From positions 2,092,001 to 2,156,000 of the forward strand of contig NZ_LT906478.1 in assembly GCF_900187025.1 (NCBI RefSeq): a stretch of DNA of 64,000 nt, given 5' to 3'. The stretch's first letter is position 1. Each line of letters starts with the position of its first letter. This document shows positions 58,125-64,000 of this stretch, piece by piece. The position numbers and the translations under genes were made by a program. This stretch comes from Listeria ivanovii subsp. ivanovii (GTDB lineage: Bacteria > Bacillota > Bacilli > Lactobacillales > Listeriaceae). The notes under the pieces are model-generated. The model saw nothing but the letters and a program-made list of their open reading frames with translations, did no database searches and was not told the DNA's origin.

Positions 58125-58130
58125 TATAAT
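58125..58130 (+). promoter_or_regulatory. Extended -10 promoter of the msrAB remnant
   Basis: TGGTATAAT contains a perfect TATAAT with TG one base before it (extended -10). TTGATG at 58104-58109 is a poorly spaced -35 (15 nt). It precedes an intact ribosome site and the first codons of the msrA remnant. Confidence 0.5.
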
Positions 58131-58176
58131 TAATATTGGCATTACCATCTATACAAAGAAGGAAGAGGTGGTTAAG

Positions 58177-58491
58177 TTGACTAATAAAGGGGTAGAAAAA
58201 GCTACTTTTCTCTTCCAAAGATCAATATGATTCCAACTGTGGTTGGCCAAGTTTTACTAAATCAAATGATGAAGAAGAAATCCATAAAGCATTTGATTCT
58301 AGTCATGGCATGAGACGAACAGAAGTCCGCTCTATGGAAGCTGATTCCCATTTAGGGCATTGTATTTTCGCGGTCACCCAAAAGAAAGCGGTGGTATGCG
58401 TTATTGCATCAATTCTGCTGCCTTAGGTTTTGTCCCAGTAGAGGATTTAGAAAAAGAAGGCTATGCTGAGTACCGACATTTATTTGCGTAA
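58177..58491 (+). pseudogene. msrA-msrB deletion remnant (methionine sulfoxide reductases)
   Basis: After AGAGGTG and a TTG start (58177), the first codons read [11 protein letters not shown], the usual beginning of MsrA just before its GCFW active site. From ~58205, one base out of frame, the sequence becomes Msr[18 protein letters not shown], then [20 protein letters not shown] one-base deletion near 58370-58380 shifts the frame again, and it resumes [20 protein letters not shown] to a stop at 58489-58491. The MsrB catalytic cysteine (RYC) is still present, but about 45 N-terminal residues of MsrB and nearly all of MsrA are missing. It is non-functional. The junction indicates one internal deletion in an msrA-msrB pair or fusion. 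Confidence 0.85.
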
Positions 58492-58591
58492 CAAAGATAT
58501 GTTAATGTTTGAGAGAAGCGATTAAGATGAAAAATTTATCAATAGAAGAAAAAAAGAGCCATACCGCACCTTTTTCATACCCAATTTAAAC

Positions 58592-58631
58592 AAATGAGCC
58601 AAGTCTCTCTTTTGAAAGACTTAGCTCATTT
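58592..58631. terminator. Terminator of the MOSC gene
   Basis: AAATGAGC (58592-58599) pairs with GCTCATTT (58624-58631), with an inner AAGTC/GACTT pair. It overlaps the end of the MOSC gene and could also stop transcription from the msrAB remnant. Confidence 0.8.
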
Positions 58632-59272
58632 TATTTTTTAAGTAATTTATCTACTTGCTCGCGGTAACGATCAGATAAGGATTCTACTGAGAGAATTTGT
58701 AATAAATCCTTTTTTGTACCGTGTTTATGCAACACTTTATCATGGCAAATTGCTACTGTAACCCCGTGGCTTTCTTGGTGAATTTGTTTTATTTTATCCT
58801 GTTGTTTTATTTCTCCTGGTGTAATCGTTCGACACAAGTAGCCAGTAAATCCAGTTTCTCGAATTGCTTTATAAAGGTTAGGGATGGCATTGAATTTTTC
58901 AATTGTACTACATGGATTTCTTGCTTCTGTAACTTGAATAACTACTTCACCAATTTGGAACTTATCGCCAATTTGGACCTCTTCTTCCAACATATTGGTC
59001 ACAATCAAGTTTTCACCAAAAGCACTCATTTGCAACTTCTCACCAAACATTTTTTCCCATTTTTGATAATGCTCCACTGGATAAATACATACAGTCCTGT
59101 CTAATCCTCCGTGATATTTTAAATTATGTGGGGCATCATTTTCAAAACCAGTCATTGTTAAATAGGCCACATCAACAGATTTTTTTTCAATTCCTGTCAC
59201 CATTTGCTTGTTATTTCCCAAAGTTAATTCTTTTGGCTTTCCAACTGCTAAATGTACTATTTTTCGTTCCAT
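58631..59272 (-). CDS. MOSC-domain protein (YiiM/YflK-like)
   Basis: The 213-residue protein has the MOSC fold with the conserved cysteine in EARNPCSTIEKF and the stretch GGLDRTVCIYPVEHYQKWE, typical of YiiM-type proteins. These bind molybdenum cofactor or transfer sulfur; E. coli YiiM reduces N-hydroxylated compounds with molybdopterin. No molybdenum genes are in the window, so the activity here is open. It lies 19 bp after ycnI on the same strand, so it may be transcribed with the copper genes. Confidence 0.87.
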   Translation of the reverse strand: MERKIVHLAVGKPKELTLGNNKQMVTGIEKKSVDVAYLTMTGFENDAPHNLKYHGGLDRTVCIYPVEHYQKWEKMFGEKLQMSAFGENLIVTNMLEEEVQIGDKFQIGEVVIQVTEARNPCSTIEKFNAIPNLYKAIRETGFTGYLCRTITPGEIKQQDKIKQIHQESHGVTVAICHDKVLHKHGTKKDLLQILSVESLSDRYREQVDKLLKK

Positions 59273-59291
59273 GTGTTAAACTCCTTTGATG

Positions 59292-59909
59292 CTATTTTTT
59301 TCGATTTAAAATAGCGAGAATACCGGTGATTAATGCAAGAACACTAATTGCAAGTGCTGTCCATAATAGAATTTTATCATCATTTGTTGCACTACTATCA
59401 CTAGATGTATTTTCAGCGCCAGCGATTACTTCTCCGTGAGATCCAGCAGAAGTTTTCGTGGATTCTTTAATTATTTTCGTTGTTGCATGAGGGGTTTCAG
59501 AATCTTCTGCGCCAACCCATTCGACAATCGAACCATCTTCATAGTATTGATAGGCGTTCCATGCGATGTCTCCTGTTTCACTTGGATTTTTAGCAATAAA
59601 ACTGAAGCGTTGGAATTGTCCTTGTTCGATCCCATTCCCTTCTGTTTGCCACGTAACTGTATTATTTTTCTTATCAATCGTTGTTTTCCATCCTTGAACA
59701 GGTTCATATGATTCAAAAGAAGTATCTTTCGGTATTTTTAGAACGATTTTTTTAGAAGCAACAGCTTTTTCAGAAGGGACTTTCATCGTATAGGTTTCCC
59801 ATGCTGCTACAGTGGATTCGCTTGGAAATACAGAGACATGTGCACTTGCTTGAAATGGTACGAATAAAACAGCTAACAAAATAATAAATGAACTGATGAT
59901 TTTTTTCAT
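59292..59909 (-). CDS. ycnI: YcnI-like copper-binding membrane protein
   Basis: The 205-residue protein has a cleavable-type signal (residues 1-~23, ending in ASA), then a DUF1775/YcnI domain starting HVSVFPSESTVAAWETYTMKVPSEK. The N-terminal His and later Trp (VEWVGAE) are the expected Cu(II) ligands. A stalk and a C-terminal TM anchor (LLWTALAISVLALITGILAIL) follow. Bacillus YcnI is an extracellular copper metallochaperone. The gene lies 12 bp after copCD, as ycnJ-ycnI in Bacillus. Confidence 0.9.
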   Translation of the reverse strand: MKKIISSFIILLAVLFVPFQASAHVSVFPSESTVAAWETYTMKVPSEKAVASKKIVLKIPKDTSFESYEPVQGWKTTIDKKNNTVTWQTEGNGIEQGQFQRFSFIAKNPSETGDIAWNAYQYYEDGSIVEWVGAEDSETPHATTKIIKESTKTSAGSHGEVIAGAENTSSDSSATNDDKILLWTALAISVLALITGILAILNRKK

Positions 59910-59921
59910 TGCTTTTCCCCT

Positions 59922-61550
59922 TTACTGTTTAATATTAATATTGAATGTTTGGTCGATATCGGCGAAATCTTTCGTTAAGCCGTGGACTTCCACTTCCCAA
60001 TTTCCAGTTTGATTAATATAGAGACCTTCTGCAAAATATTGGTTCTCATTGACAAGTTTTGCTTGAAACGTAGCTTTTTCATCTGTTTTTACTGATTTAG
60101 TAGTTATTGTCACTTGTTGTAAGTCTGTTTTTACTGCGCCGCTCTCTGTAAGGAAAGTAACAATGAATTGGTTTTGTCCTACAGTAGCTGGTGCAATTTT
60201 CAAATTAATTTTTGCTTTTTCCCCTTGTGCGATTATCGTCTCATCATAGGTTTTCGGAGCAGCTGGAGGTGGCGTTTGCACATTTGTTAAAGCACTTGCC
60301 ACAATCAGAATGACCGTTCCAATCACAAGTTCTAGCATAATGGTTTTAAAAGGAAGTTTTTCTTTTTTGAGTTTTAAATAAATATAATGCGCCAAACCGA
60401 GTAAGGCCATCAATAAAAACAAAGCAATTTTGAAAAGAAGTAATTTACCATAGTTAGTTGTAAATAAACTTTTCATTTGTCCGATATTCATGACAGCCAT
60501 CAGCAAGCCACTTGCCAAAATGGAGGCGACTGCGATGGTTGCAATTACTGCGAACCTGCTCCAAACTTGCTTGGCTTTATTTGAGCGTGGGAGTACGAAT
60601 AAAAGAACGATGATACCTCCAACCCAAACACTCGCGGCAACCATATGCAAAATATCCGCTGTAATGCTTATTACTTTATCGGCACTAGCAGCTGCGTGTC
60701 CATTTTGTGCTTTTGTGAAGATAAGATACGCTACCAAAACACTCTCGGTCAGAAGAGCCAACCAGCTCCACTGTTTTTCTTTGGCAAACATTATTATCGT
60801 AAATAGGAAGAGAATAGCCCAAACGATAAATTCGCTAATCCAAAGATAACCCGTTTTTGTTTCTGTTAAAAAAGCGAATAGATTCACGGGCTGAAGACTG
60901 GCTGTAATTGATACGCCTGTTGTAATGCTTGTTTGGACAAAAACTTGCAGGATAATTGCTAATCCAAGTAGAATAAGCGCTACTATTGTTAGTTTTTTTA
61001 GGCGCTGAACTATTTTCTTAGTCATTGGTTCATTTCTCGGGTATAAGCCGAAACCCAAAACAAGCAACCCAATAAACAAAGAAAATCCTATGTATAGCAG
61101 TGCTTTTTGAATGGAACTAATTGGCAAGTCTGCACCGCTAACAGGAGCTGCCGTTTCCTGAAAACTAGCTTTTGTATCTCCTAATTTAAAGGAAATTACG
61201 CCTGATACTGCATGTCCATCTGCTGAAACAACCCGCCAAGAAACAGCGTATACATCTGGTTTTAAGTCCTTTGGCAAAGCACTTTCAACGATATGATTAT
61301 TCTGTTTGGACACGGTAGTCTTACCAGTTTCCACCTGCTCCCCCTTAGAATTTTTTACTTCTATTAAGGGAAAGTCCGCTTCAATTTCTTCATTAAAAAC
61401 AAGCGTTACTTTTTCCGGTGCCGTTTGGATATGGGATTGATCAGCTGGGTTCGCGTTTTCCAAATAAGCATGTGCCGATACAAGCTCTATTGGTACAATC
61501 AGTAGGTATATAAGAATGAAAAGAAAAATACCCTTTTTTAAAAATTTCAT
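59922..61550 (-). CDS. CopC-CopD fusion, copper import (YcnJ-like)
   Basis: The 542-residue protein begins with a signal peptide, whose mature end HAYLENANPADQS is a CopC beta-sandwich with the N-terminal copper histidine. Eight CopD-type TM segments and a C-terminal external YtkA-like domain follow. Membrane histidines are in HMVAASVWVGG, NGHAAASADK and LAHYIYLK. Bacillus YcnJ imports copper under copper limitation. Here it may supply the aa3-type oxidase whose haem is made by CtaA/CtaB nearby. No CsoR- or YcnK-type regulator is adjacent. Confidence 0.9.
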   Translation of the reverse strand: MKFLKKGIFLFILIYLLIVPIELVSAHAYLENANPADQSHIQTAPEKVTLVFNEEIEADFPLIEVKNSKGEQVETGKTTVSKQNNHIVESALPKDLKPDVYAVSWRVVSADGHAVSGVISFKLGDTKASFQETAAPVSGADLPISSIQKALLYIGFSLFIGLLVLGFGLYPRNEPMTKKIVQRLKKLTIVALILLGLAIILQVFVQTSITTGVSITASLQPVNLFAFLTETKTGYLWISEFIVWAILFLFTIIMFAKEKQWSWLALLTESVLVAYLIFTKAQNGHAAASADKVISITADILHMVAASVWVGGIIVLLFVLPRSNKAKQVWSRFAVIATIAVASILASGLLMAVMNIGQMKSLFTTNYGKLLLFKIALFLLMALLGLAHYIYLKLKKEKLPFKTIMLELVIGTVILIVASALTNVQTPPPAAPKTYDETIIAQGEKAKINLKIAPATVGQNQFIVTFLTESGAVKTDLQQVTITTKSVKTDEKATFQAKLVNENQYFAEGLYINQTGNWEVEVHGLTKDFADIDQTFNINIKQ

Positions 61551-61690
61551 TTGCGACTCCTTTGTGATAACATGCGCTTTTACTCTTTTTAACTTATCAC
61601 GTGCGCGAATTGAATGGAAATAATCGGCTCATTTTTAATTGCAAATGAAACCCTATTTGTGTCATAGTAAAGGAAAAGGAGGTTTTTAAC

Positions 61691-61882
61691 TTGCTACGTT
61701 ATGTGGAATTATTTTTTATGTTCGCTTTTGTTACAATTATCACGATGGCACTACAAGCCTTATTAGCTAAATGGAAACCAACTATTCTCGATTCTTTTTG
61801 GTTTCGAGTAGTGACCTTTATTTTGATTGGCTATGCACTAATGGCTCCAACCCTTTACATAGGAAGTTTAATTTTGAAATAA
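61691..61882 (+). CDS. Small membrane protein, 63 residues
   Basis: The 63-residue protein has two TM segments (residues ~6-26 and ~40-60) separated by the loop [15 protein letters not shown]. The start is TTG at 61691, preceded by AAAGGAGG at a good distance. I do not recognise a family with known function. It lies between copCD, transcribed the other way, and mscL, 61 bp downstream; a role in either process cannot be inferred. Confidence 0.7.
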   Translation: MLRYVELFFMFAFVTIITMALQALLAKWKPTILDSFWFRVVTFILIGYALMAPTLYIGSLILK

Positions 61883-61943
61883 GTTCACTTACTTTCACAT
61901 CAACCTTAGATGTTTTATACTAAGTAGATGGGAGGTGAATTTT

Positions 61944-62330
61944 ATGAAAAAAATGTTAATAGAATTTAGAGATTTCGCTTTAAAAGGGAACGTGCTTGAC
62001 TTGGCTGTAGCTGTCGTTATTGGGGCTGCATTTGGAAAAATCGTAACATCATTAGTAGACAATATTATCATGCCGTTTGTCGGTGTTTTACTCGGAGGAC
62101 TTGATTTCAGTGACTTAAGTATTAAAGTTGGTAAATCAGTCATCCAGTATGGTGCTTTCATTCAATCCATTGTTGACTTTATCATCATCGCTTTTGCTAT
62201 TTTCCTTTTCGTCAAAATACTTACTAGTTTTATTAAGAAAAAAGAGCAACCTATGGAAGAAACGCCTGTCCCTCCAACTGAGGAATACTTAAAAGAAATT
62301 CGCGACTTATTAAAAGAACAACAGAAATAA
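61944..62330 (+). CDS. mscL: Large-conductance mechanosensitive channel
   Basis: The 128-residue protein has the MscL pattern: a short N-terminal amphipathic helix ([22 protein letters not shown]), TM1 with [14 protein letters not shown], a periplasmic loop, TM2 ([17 protein letters not shown]) and a charged C-terminal helix. It opens under membrane tension to release solutes on hypo-osmotic shock. The ATG at 61944 has GGGAGGTG six nt upstream; the in-frame GTG at 61935 is part of that site. Confidence 0.95.
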   Translation: MKKMLIEFRDFALKGNVLDLAVAVVIGAAFGKIVTSLVDNIIMPFVGVLLGGLDFSDLSIKVGKSVIQYGAFIQSIVDFIIIAFAIFLFVKILTSFIKKKEQPMEETPVPPTEEYLKEIRDLLKEQQK

Positions 62331-62332
62331 TC

Positions 62333-62376
62333 AAAAAGGAATCAACATCTAATTTTCAGACGTTGATTCCTTTTTT
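62333..62376. terminator. Bidirectional terminator mscL / membrane gene
   Basis: AAAAAGGAATCAAC (62333-62346) pairs with GTTGATTCCTTTTTT (62362-62376) between convergent genes. Confidence 0.9.
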
Positions 62377-62763
62377 CTGTTGTTTTTTTATTTGCACGGC
62401 CAAAATCATCTCTACTATTGCGATAGCTAAAAAGATTGGTTGTAAAATAAATACATAGCCGATAATAAATAATTGCACAATCATCCAAACAGCAAGCACT
62501 AGCGCTGCTGCAAACATGACTTCTTTCGTTCGTGGTAATTTTTTTAGTAAATAAATGAGTGCTGCTAAATGGAATAAACCTACAAAGACAAATAAAAATA
62601 TTCCTGGTATTAAATAATCTACAAATGGGGAACCTTCGAGTAATCCTGTCGAAAGGGATAATAAATCTCCACTTGGTGTAAAAATAAATGATAACCCACC
62701 ATAAATTGCTCCAATTGCTGTAAAACCAACGATTATTATACTACTTATGCGTGTCCAGTTCAT
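62356..62763 (-). CDS. Conserved membrane protein, four TM
   Basis: The 135-residue protein has four hydrophobic segments, with a basic C-terminus (KKQQKKGINV). No motif identifies a function. Its end overlaps the shared terminator with mscL. It is probably transcribed alone or with the 69-residue gene 43 bp upstream. Confidence 0.75.
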   Translation of the reverse strand: MNWTRISSIIIVGFTAIGAIYGGLSFIFTPSGDLLSLSTGLLEGSPFVDYLIPGIFLFVFVGLFHLAALIYLLKKLPRTKEVMFAAALVLAVWMIVQLFIIGYVFILQPIFLAIAIVEMILAVQIKKQQKKGINV

Positions 62764-62806
62764 GGTTTGCTCCTAGTCGTTTTTTAGTAGTATACCATGA
62801 AATAGA

Positions 62807-63016
62807 TTATTTTGCTGTTTTTCTTTGTTTTATTTTTTTCACTAAATCGATGAGTACATACACCGCAATACCGCATGCAACAACTGTTGTAAGATACCAA
62901 GCTGGCCCTGAATCCACGCGTACTCCCAGCCAATAAGTCACTGTTTTCGGATTAAAAAAAGCAAAACAAATTGCTAAAAATGCAATAATTCGACCGATAA
63001 TGGAATTTTCTCTCAT
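62807..63016 (-). CDS. Small membrane protein, 69 residues
   Basis: The 69-residue protein has two TM segments (IIGRIIAFLAICFAFF and WYLTTVVACGIAVYVLIDLV) and a basic tail KKIKQRKTAK. AAAGGAGAT precedes the ATG at a normal distance. Function unknown; it is followed on the same strand by the 135-residue membrane protein. Confidence 0.75.
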   Translation of the reverse strand: MRENSIIGRIIAFLAICFAFFNPKTVTYWLGVRVDSGPAWYLTTVVACGIAVYVLIDLVKKIKQRKTAK

Positions 63017-63539
63017 AACAAGCGCATCTCCTTTTCTTTTATTATAACAAGGAGACAGGAGTTACTTACACGTTTTTTGGTCCCAAAGTTGTTGGGGGTG
63101 TGACAAGAATTGGTTTTTGTTACAGGAAAACCTATAACAAGCAATGCTCCATTATTACAGATTATCAATTCACTTAAAACCGTTACTTTCTTTTCATTGT
63201 TTTCCATTGAGATTTCATTTTTTGGAGCTAATGGAAACAACTCCCCTGGATTTCACTCATTTACGAACAAATGCAACATCATCTTTGGCTATAAATGCAC
63301 ATTTGTTTCTTTTTTAATCATCTAATAAATAAAGCGATGGTTATTTAATTAATTCGCATTTTCTCTATAGAAATAACAAAATGCCAATAACTTTGACAGT
63401 CATTGGCATTTCTGATAGCTTTTTTTATCCACAAATAATCAGTAATTTAGCTCTTCTTTTCCTTTACAACCATACCAGTTTTTCCATACAATGAAAGCAT
63501 ACATTTATTTTCGCTTGTAGTAAATCTGCTAACAAACCG
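63017..63539. other. 523-bp region between small membrane gene and bsh
   Basis: No gene is supported here. A 75-codon minus-strand frame (63013-63240) ends in an ATGA overlap with the next gene but has no ribosome site or recognisable motif. Apart from the bsh terminator at 63379-63411 I see only AT-rich DNA. Confidence 0.5.
63379..63411. terminator. Terminator of bsh
   Basis: AAATGCCAAT (63379-63388) and ATTGGCATTT (63402-63411) form a 10-bp stem with further pairing inside. On the minus strand TGTTATTTC follows. Confidence 0.7.
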
Positions 63540-64000
63540 TTATTTATTGACCCAATTCACTTGCTGGCTATTAATGAGCGGATAAATAACTAGTTCTTCG
63601 CTTTCCAAATTTTCTCGGTGCATATCTATGCCAGTAATTTGGCTATTATCATACGTTTTGTAATAATAAATGCCTTTATCCATGTTACAACAAGATGAAT
63701 AAATCGTATGTTCATATTTTTCTCCGCCAACGTCACAAAGACCTTTTTGTTGTTCAACAGATCCTAAAATATGGAAAAATTGGCTAATACTTTCGGATTC
63801 GGAATTTCCAGAAATGGAATTTAATTTTGTGAAAGCAACTTTAACAAAACGAGACATTGATGATAAATCACCTGGGAGTCCCATCCCCCCCATTCCTCGA
63901 CTATAAGGATCTAACTCAAGCTTTTTTGAAAAATGGTTTTCTGGTGTTTTACTTGAAAGCACTCGGTAATTATTTAAATTAAATAGTTGATAATTAAATG
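63540..64000 (-). CDS. bsh: Bile salt hydrolase, C-terminal part (5' end outside window)
   Basis: The frame is open from the right edge (FNYQLFNLNNYRVLSSKTP ...) to the TAA at 63540. The ~153 visible residues correspond to the C-terminal half of a choloylglycine hydrolase (Ntn fold): LDPYSRGMGGMGLPGDLSS, SMSRFVKVAF, then FHILGSVEQQKGLCDVG and YSSCCNMDKGIYYYKTYDNSQ. The nucleophile Cys2 is outside the window. Conserved R of SMSRF is present. The enzyme deconjugates bile acids and aids gut survival. Nothing here suggests truncation other than the window edge. Confidence 0.93.
   Translation of the reverse strand, partial: FNYQLFNLNNYRVLSSKTPENHFSKKLELDPYSRGMGGMGLPGDLSSMSRFVKVAFTKLNSISGNSESESISQFFHILGSVEQQKGLCDVGGEKYEHTIYSSCCNMDKGIYYYKTYDNSQITGIDMHRENLESEELVIYPLINSQQVNWVNK

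Noticed and set aside
58027-58218. 63-codon minus-strand frame over the msrAB remnant promoter
   Set aside because: No ribosome site; overlaps the plus-strand promoter and remnant, which explain the sequence better.
63013-63240. 75-codon minus-strand frame ending in an ATGA overlap with the 69-residue gene
   Set aside because: The overlap is tempting, but there is no ribosome site before either possible ATG and no conserved-looking segment; the next gene has its own AAAGGAG.

Overview
The window is a stretch of low-GC Firmicutes chromosome that I attribute to the genus Listeria (sensu stricto clade). The basis is gene order recalled from Listeria genomes: mannosidase locus, cspB, dapF, ileS, divIVA, nad genes, ylm/fts/mur (dcw) cluster, ylb cluster, ctaB/ctaA, copper genes, mscL, bsh. 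Supporting features are a MurE with the DNPR motif of meso-diaminopimelate-adding enzymes, strong AGGAGG ribosome sites, many TTG/GTG starts, and a bile salt hydrolase fragment at the right edge. The bsh fragment argues against L. innocua. No internalin gene lies between nadA and ylmH, where I recall L. monocytogenes EGD-e carrying two. Species cannot be fixed from the sequence alone. I saw no rRNA, tRNA, insertion sequence, prophage or CRISPR array.

Layout: (1) 1-11907 is a mannoside/mannan utilisation locus. It has two GH38 alpha-mannosidases transcribed divergently, a GH125 exo-alpha-1,6-mannosidase, a DUF624 membrane protein, a YesM/YesN-type two-component system and the first gene of a carbohydrate ABC transporter. 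Two catabolite-repression (cre-like) sites are visible. (2) 11976-17843 holds cspB with a long structured leader, a PAP2 phosphatase, dapF, T-box-controlled ileS and divIVA. (3) 17939-23095 is a de novo NAD module: niaR-nadS facing nadB-nadC-nadA. (4) 23130-38596 is the division and wall cluster on the minus strand: mraZ, rsmH, ftsL, pbpB, murE, mraY, murD, murG, divIB, ftsA, ftsZ, ylmE, sepF, ylmG, ylmH. (5) 38798-41933 is an MFS transporter facing an SgrR-like transcription factor. (6) 41905-51871 matches the Bacillus ylb/yll neighbourhood: yllA-like, panE, rpmF, yceD, tmcAL, a short UvrA-like ABC protein, ylbL, coaD, rsmD, ylbG, ylbF, ylbC. (7) 52020-54929 has ctaB and ctaA for haem A synthesis and a small K+ channel. 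(8) 55059-58491 is the most accessory-looking part: a frameshifted Crp/Fnr regulator, a class of alkyl sulfatase with SCP2-like tail, and a decayed msrA-msrB remnant. (9) 58631-64000 carries a MOSC protein, YcnI and CopCD copper proteins, mscL, small membrane proteins and the C-terminal part of bsh.

How it works together: most of the window is core housekeeping. mraZ through ftsZ makes and polymerises peptidoglycan precursors at the septum, SepF/DivIVA/YlmG support the ring and poles, and CtaA/CtaB mature the haem of aa3-type oxidase. The left mannosidase region is a coherent sugar-scavenging unit (sensor, import, exo-glycosidases). I did not find a clearly new system. The items most worth a second look are the decaying 55-58.5 kb segment, the GTGG repeat array upstream of mraZ, the 16-bp hairpin in the cspB leader, and several unexplained inverted repeats.
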